Shown: positions 44,777 through 52,148 of the stretch, piece after piece
Numbering within the stretch: the stretch's first letter is position 1
Layout: each line of letters opens with the position of its first letter
Position numbers and translations under genes: made by a program
DNA from: Streptomyces sp. WAC06614
Lineage (GTDB): Bacteria; Actinomycetota; Actinomycetes; Streptomycetales; Streptomycetaceae
NCBI RefSeq assembly: GCF_003949795.1
Contig: NZ_RPRY01000003.1
Location: 1 to 64,000, forward strand
Direction of reading: 5' to 3'
Length of the DNA stretch: 64,000 bases
The notes under the pieces: model-generated
What the model saw: only the letters and a program-made list of their open reading frames with translations
The model's database searches: none
What the model was told of the DNA's origin: nothing

Positions 44777-45927
44777 CGCAGGGTCTCCGTCAGTCCGCGC
44801 GCGACGATGACGCGCATGACTTCGTTGCTGCCTTCCAGGATCTGGTGAACCCGCAGGTCGCGGACGATCTTCTCGATGCCGTACTCGCTGAGGTAGCCGT
44901 AGCCGCCGTGCAGCTGAAGGGCCGCGTCGGCCACCGCGTACCCGGTGTCGGTGGCGAACCGCTTGGCCATCGCGCACAGGCGCGGCGCCAGCGGGTCGCC
45001 CCCGTCCAGGGCCTCGGCGGCCTGCCGGACCAGGGCCCGGGCGGCCGCCAGCTCAGTCGCCATGTCGGCCAGGCGGAACTGGAGCGCCTGCGCGTCCAGA
45101 AGACGGCTGCCGAACGCCTCCCTGTCGGCCAGATAGGACAGGCTCCGGTCGAGGGCGCTCTGGGCGCCGCCGAGCGAGCAGGCGGCGATGCCGAGGCGGC
45201 CGCCGTTGAGGCCGTTCATGGCGATGCGGAAACCGTCACCTTCCACGCCGAGCCGCCGATCGGCCGGGATCCGGACGCCGTCGAGGATCACCTGGCGGGT
45301 CGGCTGGGCGTTCCAGCCCATCTTCCTTTCGTTGGGGCCGAACGAGACCCCCGGGTCATCTCGCTCGACGACGAAGGCCGAGATTCCGCCGGGGCCGGGC
45401 TCGCCCGTCCGGGCCATGACCACGTAGAGGCCGGCTGATCCGGCGCCGGAGATGAACTGCTTGACGCCGGTCAGCACGTAGTGGTCCCCGTCCCGTGCGG
45501 CGCGGGTGCGCAGCGCGGCGGCGTCAGAACCGGCGCCCGGTTCGGTCAGGCAGTAGCTGCCCAGGGTCGCCGCGGAACAGAGACCGGGCAGCCAGCGGGC
45601 GCGCTGGGCGTCGTCGCCGTAGCGGTCGATCATCCAGGCGACCATGTTGTGGATGGAGAGGTAGCCGGTGATGGACGGGCAGCCGGTCGCCAGGGTCTCG
45701 AAGACGAGCACGCCGTCGCTGCGGCTGAGGCCGGAGCCGCCGTGTTCCTCGCGGACGTACACGCCGGCGAGGCCGAGGGCGGCGGCCCGCCGGATGACCT
45801 CGACGGGGAAGTACTTGTCCTGGTCCCAGGCGACCGCGTGGGGAGCCAGCTGCTCCTGCGCGAAGTCGAGGGTGACCTCGGCGAGGGCGAGCTGGTCCTC
45901 GGTGAGGGTGGTGGTCACGGCGCTCAC
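44773..45927 (-). CDS. Acyl-CoA dehydrogenase (probably isobutyryl-CoA)
   Basis: A 384-residue FAD enzyme. Family signatures: CLTEPGAGSDAAALRTRA, GVKQFISGAGSAGLYVVMAR, the catalytic Glu region in QLHGGYGYLSEYGIEKIVRD, and QILEGSNEVMR. The operon context (MmsA, HIBCH, MmsB) points to isobutyryl-CoA as substrate. GTG 45927 overlaps the mmsA stop (GTGA). Confidence 0.93.
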   Translation of the reverse strand: MSAVTTTLTEDQLALAEVTLDFAQEQLAPHAVAWDQDKYFPVEVIRRAAALGLAGVYVREEHGGSGLSRSDGVLVFETLATGCPSITGYLSIHNMVAWMIDRYGDDAQRARWLPGLCSAATLGSYCLTEPGAGSDAAALRTRAARDGDHYVLTGVKQFISGAGSAGLYVVMARTGEPGPGGISAFVVERDDPGVSFGPNERKMGWNAQPTRQVILDGVRIPADRRLGVEGDGFRIAMNGLNGGRLGIAACSLGGAQSALDRSLSYLADREAFGSRLLDAQALQFRLADMATELAAARALVRQAAEALDGGDPLAPRLCAMAKRFATDTGYAVADAALQLHGGYGYLSEYGIEKIVRDLRVHQILEGSNEVMRVIVARGLTETLR

Positions 45928-47423
45928 CCCATCGTCGGGATGGTGAAGCTCGCGCCTTCCTTGACCCCGGAGGGCCAGCGCGAGGTGACGGTCTTGGTAC
46001 GGGTGTAGAAGCGGATCGAGTCGGGGCCGTGCTGGTTCAGGTCGCCGAAGCCGGACTTCTTCCAGCCGCCGAACGTGTGGTAGGCGACCGGCACCGGGAT
46101 CGGGACGTTGACGCCGACCATGCCGGTGTTGACCCGGCGGGTGAACTCGCGGGCGGTGTCCCCGTCCCGGGTGAAGATCGCCACGCCGTTGCCGTACTGG
46201 TGCTCGCTCGGCAGGCGCAGTGCCTCCTCGAAGTCGGCGGCCCGGACCACCGACAGGACGGGGCCGAAGATCTCCTCACGGTAGATCCGCATCTGCGGGG
46301 AGACCCGGTCGAAGAGGGTGGCGCCGGCGAAGTAGCCGTTCTCGTGGCCGTCGAGGGTGAATCCGCGTCCGTCGACGACGAGTTCGGCTCCCTCGCTCGC
46401 GCCGATGTCCACGTAGCGGCGCACCCGGTCCAGCGCGTCCCGGCTGACCAGCGGCCCGAAGTCGGCTTCCGGGTCGTCGGACCGGCCGATCTTCAGCTGT
46501 CCGATGCGTTCCTTGAGGGCAGCGACCAGCCGGTCGGCCGTCTCCTCCCCCACGGGTACGGCGACGGCGATGGCCATGCAGCGCTCGCCCGCCGAGCCGT
46601 AGCCGGCTCCGATGAGGGCGTCGACGGCCTGGTCGATGTCCGCGTCGGGCATCACGATCATGTGGTTCTTGGCTCCGCCGAAGCACTGGGCGCGCTTGCC
46701 GTGCGCGGCGGCGGTGGCGTAGATGTGCGCGGCGATCGGCGTGGAGCCGACGAAGCCGAGGGCCTGGACGCGCGGGTCCTCCAGAAGTGTGTCGACGGCT
46801 TCCTTGCCGCCGTTGACCACGTTGAGGACGCCCGGCGGCAGGCCTGCCTCCAGGAACAGCTCCGCGAGGCGCAGCGGTACGGACGGATCACGCTCGGACG
46901 GCTTGAGGATGAACGCGTTCCCGCAGGCCAGGGCAGGTGCGGCCTGCCACAGCGGAATCATGGCGGGGAAGTTGAAAGGGGTGATTCCGGCGACGACGCC
47001 GAGGGGGCTGCGCAGGGAGTGCACGTCGATTCCGGTGCCGGCGTTGTCCGTGAACTCCCCCTTGAGGAGGTGGGGGATACCGGCGGCGAATTCCACGACT
47101 TCCAGACCGCGTTGCAGGTCGCCGTGTGCGTCGGCGACCGTCTTGCCGTGCTCGGCGGACAGCAGCCGCGCGAGGCTGTCCCGCTCGCCTTCGACGAGCT
47201 GGAGGAAGCGCAGCAGCACGCGGGCCCGGCGTTGGGGGTTCCACTGCCCCCATTCCGCCTGCGCCTCTTCGGCGTTGGTGATCGCCGCTTCGGTGTCGGC
47301 TCGTCCCGCGAGCGGTACGCGGGCCTGGACGGTGCCGGTGTTGGGGTCGTACACGTCGGCGAAGAGCCCGGACGTGCCGGTGGTGTGCTTTCCGCCGATG
47401 AAATGGGTGAGTTCACGGACCAT
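45924..47423 (-). CDS. mmsA: CoA-acylating methylmalonate-semialdehyde dehydrogenase
   Basis: A 499-residue aldehyde dehydrogenase that converts methylmalonate semialdehyde to propionyl-CoA. Motifs: ITPFNFPAMIPLW, FILKPSERDPSVPLRLAEL, GFVGSTPIA, and the catalytic Cys in GSAGERCMAIAVAVPVG. ATG 47423 is the likely start; the ribosome-binding site is weak. First gene of the valine operon. It lies about 210 nt downstream of a cobalamin riboswitch on the same strand, which links propionyl-CoA formation to B12. Confidence 0.94.
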   Translation of the reverse strand: MVRELTHFIGGKHTTGTSGLFADVYDPNTGTVQARVPLAGRADTEAAITNAEEAQAEWGQWNPQRRARVLLRFLQLVEGERDSLARLLSAEHGKTVADAHGDLQRGLEVVEFAAGIPHLLKGEFTDNAGTGIDVHSLRSPLGVVAGITPFNFPAMIPLWQAAPALACGNAFILKPSERDPSVPLRLAELFLEAGLPPGVLNVVNGGKEAVDTLLEDPRVQALGFVGSTPIAAHIYATAAAHGKRAQCFGGAKNHMIVMPDADIDQAVDALIGAGYGSAGERCMAIAVAVPVGEETADRLVAALKERIGQLKIGRSDDPEADFGPLVSRDALDRVRRYVDIGASEGAELVVDGRGFTLDGHENGYFAGATLFDRVSPQMRIYREEIFGPVLSVVRAADFEEALRLPSEHQYGNGVAIFTRDGDTAREFTRRVNTGMVGVNVPIPVPVAYHTFGGWKKSGFGDLNQHGPDSIRFYTRTKTVTSRWPSGVKEGASFTIPTMG

Positions 47424-47519
47424 GGATGCCTGCTCTCGTCAGGTTGGATCCGGGGATGGCACGGCAGGCCGACGGACCGCACCCGGGTGGGGGTGCGCCG
47501 CTGTGGAATGCCGTGAGAA

Positions 47520-47591
47520 CTACGAGCGCGCGAAATCGGTGTGTGCGTGCTCCGCCGGATCACCAGGGTCGTGGGTACAAACCGGTGCCAT
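47520..47591 (-). CDS. Possible 23-residue ORF between riboswitch and mmsA
   Basis: From ATG 47591 (GGAG 9 nt upstream) a short frame starts MAPVCTHDPGDPAEHAH and ends at a TAG at 47522. It holds three His and one Cys. An in-frame ATG at 47606 is less well placed. It begins about 45 nt after the aptamer ends, in the expression-platform zone, so it could be the direct target of the riboswitch or a leader peptide. Whether it is translated is unknown. Confidence 0.4.
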   Translation of the reverse strand: MAPVCTHDPGDPAEHAHTDFARS

Positions 47592-47634
47592 GCGTGTCTG
47601 CTCCATCCTCGTGGACAACACGGAACAATCCGCG

Positions 47635-47785
47635 GCCGGTATCCTGACTCCCGGATCCCCGCGCGCCGCCCGCCTTCCCGACAGACCTCGTCAGTGGCGT
47701 GTGGATGGCAGCACACTCCCCGGTCACAGTGGCGGGACCGTGCCGGTTTCTCACCGGCTTCCCTGCACCGCGGACCTTGTGCCAC
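47635..47785 (-). promoter_or_regulatory. Cobalamin riboswitch upstream of the valine operon
   Basis: On the minus strand: GGGAAGCCGGTGAGAAACC, GGCACGGTCCCGCCACTGTG, an internal CCACTGACGAGG, and the highly conserved end GGGAGTCAGGATACCGGCC. The aptamer is complete. The nearest downstream genes are the small ORF at 47591 and mmsA at 47423. Confidence 0.92.
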
Positions 47786-47837
47786 GAACATATAGTTGGA
47801 CGTCCTAGTAAGTCCAGAGCCGACGCTCGGGCGGGCC

Positions 47838-47843
47838 TAGAGT
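47838..47843 (+). promoter_or_regulatory. -10 box for a leaderless transcript
   Basis: TAGAGT ends 6 nt before ATG 47850, with no ribosome-binding site between them. This is the spacing expected when transcription starts at the A of the start codon. Confidence 0.45.
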
Positions 47844-47849
47844 CGACGC

Positions 47850-48768
47850 ATGCGCATCGTCTCCCTGCTCCCCGCGGCCACGGACATCGTGGCGGACCTC
47901 GGACTCGCCGCTGACCTGGTCGGACGCACGCACGAATGCGACTGGCCGCCCGCGGCGATCGCCTCGGTGCCCGTCGTCACCCACGCCGAATTCGATGCGG
48001 ACGCACTCAGCAGCCGGGAGATCTCCGCCGCGGTGGGTGGCTCGGCACAGCGGATCCTCGCTCTACACCCTGGACACCGAGGCGCTCTCCGCGCTCGCGC
48101 CGGACGTCCTGCTCACCCAGGACCTGTGCCGGGTCTGCGCGGTGCCCTACGAGGCGGTTTCCCGGGCGGTGCGCCTCATGGACGCCGGACCTCGTGTGGT
48201 GAGCCTGGAACCGCGGACCCTGGGCGACGTCCTGGATTGCCTCGTCACGGTGGGCGGCCTGCTCGGGGTCCGTGAGGCGGCCGAGCGGCGGCGGGAAGAG
48301 CTGCGTGACCGGCTCACCGAGGTCCGGCGCGCCACGGCGGGCCGGCCGGCGCCCAGGGTGGTGGCCATCGAGTGGCTCGACCCGCTGTGGCCGGCCGGGC
48401 ACTGGGTACCGGAGCAGATCACCTGCGCGGGCGGAGAACCGCTGCTGGCCGCACCAGGAGAGCACACCAAAGCGATGACGTGGGAGGCGGTACGCGCGGC
48501 GCGCCCGGACGTCATCCTGGTGCTGCCGTGCGGGTTTCCTCCCGAACGGACCCTGGCCGAGATCAACCTCCTCAGGTCCCTGCCTGGCTGGGAGGGGTTG
48601 CCCGCCGTGCGCACGGGCGAGGTGTGGGTACTGGACGGGCCCGCCTACTTCAACCGGCCGGGACCCCGCGTGGTCCGGGGCGCCGAGGTCCTCGCCCACG
48701 TGCTGCACGGGGTGCGGGTCGGGGATCCTGTGACCGAGGCGGAAGCGCGGCGGCTAGACCGGGCGTAG
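47850..48768 (+). pseudogene. BtuF-like cobalamin-binding protein, frameshifted near 48052
   Basis: The first 67 residues ([39 protein letters not shown]) match the helical-backbone metal/cobalamin-binding fold. The frame breaks after GGSAQR and resumes one frame over with [20 protein letters not shown] and [12 protein letters not shown], then runs to [14 protein letters not shown]. Adding GG at CGG/ATCC would give about 306 residues. There is no signal peptide, as in many cobalamin-binding proteins of this family that lack a linked permease. True loss or sequence error cannot be told apart. Confidence 0.8.
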
Positions 48769-48904
48769 CACTTCCTCCCGGCCGAATATCGCCCGCCGGA
48801 ACGGAACTGATGCGTCCACACGGCATCTCACAGGATCCGCTTCCAGCACATGCCCACCAGGTCGTACGATGCGTTCTGCTCCGGCCCATGCGGCGGGAGC
48901 TCAC

Positions 48905-49012
48905 AACCGAATGCATGCACAACTGGGGGAAGCCGGTGGGAATCCGGCGCTGACCTGCAACCGTGAGCGGAGCCGAATGGCGCCGTGAGTCGGAGTACCC
49001 GGGGTGCGATGC
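48905..49012 (+). promoter_or_regulatory. Cobalamin riboswitch upstream of the DUF4430 protein
   Basis: Core: GGGGGAAGCCGGTGGGAATCC, GGCGCTGACCTGCAACCGTGAG, then GAGTCGGAGTACC. This is the shorter form of the B12 aptamer. The secreted protein starts about 150 nt downstream. The ends are approximate. Confidence 0.9.
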
Positions 49013-49165
49013 GTACTGCTTCTCACTGTCATGGTCTGCAGCGCGAAGCCCCCACCCCGGGCCGGCGTCCCCTGCTCGTCTCCTCACGGAAACGAGCAGG
49101 GTACGGGCACGTGCGGCGGAGGGACCGTCGGCTCAGACTCTCGTCCCTCCCAGGAAGAAGGCATC

Positions 49166-49654
49166 ATGCGCCAGCTCCTCGCCCGCCGCTCCGTGATCGC
49201 CACGGCCGCCCTCGGGCTCGCTCTCGCCACCGCTCCGGCCGTGGCCGAGGCCGCCCCCCAGCCGAACACGAACGCGGCCGTCAAGGTCAACCTCACCGTT
49301 CAGGGCCCCAACGGGGTGCTGTTCAAGGGCAAGATCAAGACCAAGGGTCACGACGTCACGACCACCACTGGTGGCACCCACAAGTGCGACGGCACCAACG
49401 GCGGCGCCAACCCGTCCAAGGTCCCCACCCCGACCGCAGCACTCGACGACGCGGCTCGACTGAACTACTTCTCGTGGGACGGTACTTGGTACGCGTCCTT
49501 CGACGACTTCTCCGTCGACACCATAAAGAACGTCAGTGGCGGCGGCTCCGCCTACTGGAGCATCGCCGTCAACGGCACCCCCACCCCGGTGGGCGGCTGC
49601 CAGTTCAAGCTCAATGCCGGCGACCAGGTGTCCTTCACCTGGACGTCCTTCTAG
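49166..49654 (+). CDS. Secreted single-domain DUF4430 protein
   Basis: A 162-residue protein with an N-terminal signal peptide (RRSVIATAALGLALATAPAV, cleavage near AEA-AP). The mature part is one DUF4430-like beta domain: YFSWDGTWYASFDDF, AYWSIAVNGTP, and CQFKLNAGDQVSFTW. It resembles the C-terminal beta domain of transcobalamin/intrinsic factor without the helical barrel. ATG 49166 has AGGAAGAAGG upstream. The riboswitch in its leader ties it to cobalamin, so an extracellular corrinoid-binding role is the best guess. Confidence 0.82.
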   Translation: MRQLLARRSVIATAALGLALATAPAVAEAAPQPNTNAAVKVNLTVQGPNGVLFKGKIKTKGHDVTTTTGGTHKCDGTNGGANPSKVPTPTAALDDAARLNYFSWDGTWYASFDDFSVDTIKNVSGGGSAYWSIAVNGTPTPVGGCQFKLNAGDQVSFTWTSF

Positions 49655-49697
49655 TCCGTTCCGAAGACCATACGATCGGGCCCACTCCGTCGGTCCG

Positions 49698-50057
49698 CTA
49701 GCGCTTGCGTCCAGGGCCCCTCGCAGAGCCGGGCGACGCGTCCGGCTGCTTCCCGATCACTCGTTGGGCCTGCTCGACCGCTGCTTCCAGAGCGCTGAGC
49801 AGGCCCTTCGGCGGCTGTCGTGGGGCATCGGGTCCATCGTGGGGAGCCTCCGCAGGGACCTCACCCGCCCGGAGCAGGGCACACATCGCCCCCGCCACCC
49901 GGGTCAGCGAGGTGAGCGCCTCCCGTGTCATACGCAACCGCACCACGTGGGAGCCGAATTGGCGGCGGGACGCCGCCAGGCTCTCGTACTCCTGCTCCGT
50001 GAGGGCGACCAACTGCACCCCGTCGACGATCACCTGACGCGGCACGATCTTCGCCAT
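49698..50057 (-). CDS. Small conserved protein, paralogue of the gene at 25828-26166
   Basis: A 119-residue protein from ATG 50057 (GGAAGGG site). It starts MAKIVPRQVIVDGVQLVALT, followed by EYESLAASRRQFGSHVVRLR and a basic C-terminus GPGRKR. Residue pattern and spacing match the gene after metE. It follows the riboswitch-controlled transcobalamin-like gene, but a 17-bp hairpin lies between. Function unknown. Recurrence of the same pairing (B12-regulated gene, hairpin, this protein) is notable. Confidence 0.72.
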   Translation of the reverse strand: MAKIVPRQVIVDGVQLVALTEQEYESLAASRRQFGSHVVRLRMTREALTSLTRVAGAMCALLRAGEVPAEAPHDGPDAPRQPPKGLLSALEAAVEQAQRVIGKQPDASPGSARGPGRKR

Positions 50058-50124
50058 CCCCGACCCTTCCGGCGCCCTGGGTAAACGCCCTGCTTTCACG
50101 TTGCCCGTTCCTCCAATAGTGCAA

Positions 50125-50163
50125 CAGTGCGGGTTGCGGGCTTCAGGCCCGCAACCCGCACTG
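50125..50163. terminator. Perfect 17-bp hairpin after the transcobalamin-like gene
   Basis: CAGTGCGGGTTGCGGGC, loop TTCAG, and the exact complement. It lies between the stop at 50176 and the start at 50057, and on the minus strand is followed by a T-containing tract. Confidence 0.82.
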
Positions 50164-50175
50164 TCGTCGCGATGA

Positions 50176-51588
50176 TCAGGCGCCCCACCGCAGGGCGATG
50201 GTGTCGCCCACGTTGATGACCTTCTCCCGCAGCGCCCCGGCGAAGGAGGAACCGTCGACGCTGACCTTCCAGGTGTTCGAGCCGCTGTTGGCCTTGCCGT
50301 TGACCGTCGTGATCGTGCCGGTCCCGGAGGACGGGGTCACGCCGGTGACGCAACCCGAGGGGGTGGCCGCCGAGGTCGCGGCGGTGAGCACGTCGCCGAG
50401 CGTGGTGGTCGTACCGGTCGGTGTGAAGGCCACCGAGCAGACCTTGAGGTTGCCGGCCCCGTCGTCGACGGTCAGCGCCAGCTTGGTCGCCGTCCCCGCG
50501 GTGAAGGTGGACTGGGCGACCCACTGCGGGGCGCCGGGGGTGACCGGGACGGGCGGGGCCGTGGTGAAGCCGCCGCCGGCGACGGCGCGCAGCGCGTCGA
50601 TGGAGGAGTAGGCCGAGGGCGTGGTGTCGGAGGGCTTGTACTTGAAGCCGCCCGCCGGGTTGTACTGGTTGGCGATCAGGAAGTCGATCGGGGTCTTGCC
50701 ACTGCCGGTGAGGAAGTCGCCGGTCTGGGGGTTGAAGCCGCAGGCGTTGAGGCCCGCGACGCCCCAGCCGTTGGAGCTGGTGTTGACGCCGTAGAGGGAG
50801 TTGAAGGCGCCGCTGCTGGAGACGAGGGTGCTCTTGAGGAAGTTCTTCGCCTGGACGACGTCGGTGTCGGTGTTCGGGACGCCGGAGACGCAGAGGGCGG
50901 CCATGGCGGCGCCGGTCATGTCGACGTCGCTCGCGGAGTTCAAAACGGTGGGGTTGCCCTCGGCCTTGTTGAAGGTCCAGCCGCCGTCCACGTGCTGGTT
51001 GGCGCGGATGCGGGTGACCATGGAGTCGGTCAGTGCCTGCGGCACCCGCTTCGCACCGCCCTGGGTCTTGGCACCACCCAGCGAAAGGGCCGCGAACACC
51101 GTGCCGTTGAAGTTCCCCGACGGGCCGAAGTAGCCGGCCTCGGCGGTCTGCCAGTAGGAGTAGATGTTGGCTATGAGGTTGCGGGAGGCCGAGACCCGCG
51201 CCGGGTCGATGCCGGCGGCGTACGCGTTGAGCGTGCCGCGCTCGTAGTCGGTGACCACCGGGGAGGCTTGCGGCCAGCCCGCCGTCGACAGCAGGTTGCG
51301 GTAGACGGTGCGCGCGTTCTTCGTCGTGTCGCCGGCGGGGTAGACGTCGACGACGGCCGTGCCGGTGGCTGCGAAGGCGCTGAACGCCCACTCGTTGGAG
51401 AGGCCGCTGCCCGCGTACGAACCATCGGCGGCCTGGAGGGACTTGAGATACGTCACGCCGTTGGTCTTGGACGTGGCGATCTGGGCGGGCGAGGAGGTCG
51501 CGAAGGCCGGCAGGGTCGTGAGGGCGAGGGCGCCGAGTGCTGCGGGCACCGCGAGCGAGAGGCGGCGCGGGGTACGGGTACGGGACAT
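50176..51588 (-). CDS. Transcobalamin/intrinsic factor-like secreted protein
   Basis: A 470-residue secreted protein. The signal peptide ends near TLPAFA. Residues about 35-335 are alpha-helical repeats of prenyltransferase/squalene-oxidase type (YLKSLQAADGSYAGSGLSNE, ANQHVDGGWTFNK, NQYNPAGGFKY). Residues about 355-470 form a DUF4430 beta domain (NTWKVSVDGSSF, VINVGDTIALRW). Helical barrel followed by beta domain is the architecture of animal intrinsic factor and transcobalamin, which clamp B12 between the two. The cobalamin riboswitch upstream supports B12 capture. No membrane anchor is seen, so it is probably released or bound by others. Confidence 0.85.
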   Translation of the reverse strand: MSRTRTPRRLSLAVPAALGALALTTLPAFATSSPAQIATSKTNGVTYLKSLQAADGSYAGSGLSNEWAFSAFAATGTAVVDVYPAGDTTKNARTVYRNLLSTAGWPQASPVVTDYERGTLNAYAAGIDPARVSASRNLIANIYSYWQTAEAGYFGPSGNFNGTVFAALSLGGAKTQGGAKRVPQALTDSMVTRIRANQHVDGGWTFNKAEGNPTVLNSASDVDMTGAAMAALCVSGVPNTDTDVVQAKNFLKSTLVSSSGAFNSLYGVNTSSNGWGVAGLNACGFNPQTGDFLTGSGKTPIDFLIANQYNPAGGFKYKPSDTTPSAYSSIDALRAVAGGGFTTAPPVPVTPGAPQWVAQSTFTAGTATKLALTVDDGAGNLKVCSVAFTPTGTTTTLGDVLTAATSAATPSGCVTGVTPSSGTGTITTVNGKANSGSNTWKVSVDGSSFAGALREKVINVGDTIALRWGA

Positions 51589-51694
51589 GGCCTGCTCCTG
51601 GAAATGAGGGACGCCGACCCGACCGCAGCTCTCGTGGGCGGGCAGCCCGCAGCTCGGTGGCGGCCGTCCGAACGCGTGGTACGGCTTGAGATGT

Positions 51695-51800
51695 GCCTCG
51701 CCAGATGGGCATTCGGGCTCGGTGACGGCCCCCTGCCGTCCCACACCGCTGCGCGTCAGCCCCGGATTCGCACCGGGTTCCCCCATGTGGCAGCCCAGGA
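51695..51800 (-). promoter_or_regulatory. Cobalamin riboswitch upstream of the transcobalamin-like gene
   Basis: On the minus strand: GGGGGAACCCGGTGCGAATCC, GGGGCTGACGCGCAGCGGTG, then GAGCCCGAATGCCC. It is back to back with the plus-strand riboswitch at 51930. Confidence 0.9.
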
Positions 51801-51929
51801 CGCTACCGGAATGATCAAGGGTCCGCCAGCCGATGCGTGGTGGATCCATAGGGTGGTTCTTGTGCCTTGCCTCGTGAGACGCAGACCACCTTGACGGTGT
51901 CTTTATCCGCGTGTTCCACTCCGACTGAT

Positions 51930-52027
51930 AAGCACTCAGCTCCAGGGGAAGCCGGTCGAATTCCGGCGCTGACCCGCAACCGTAGGCCCGGTTCCGTCCG
52001 GGCGAGTCGGAATGCCTGGGGCCAGGT
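51930..52027 (+). promoter_or_regulatory. Cobalamin riboswitch upstream of the ECF operon
   Basis: Core: GGGGAAGCCGGTCGAATTCC, GGCGCTGACCCGCAACCGTAGG, then GAGTCGGAATGCC. It precedes the five-gene operon 52149-59508 and lies 130 bp from the minus-strand riboswitch. Confidence 0.92.
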
Positions 52028-52148
52028 TTTTGCAGCGAGAAGCGCCGTCGCGGACTACGGCGTGGTTCGAACGGCTTCCCCGTGGTCCCACGGGTTGTGG
52101 AGCCCTTTTGCCACGCACTGGTCCGCCCGGCTGACACGAGGGGCCGTG

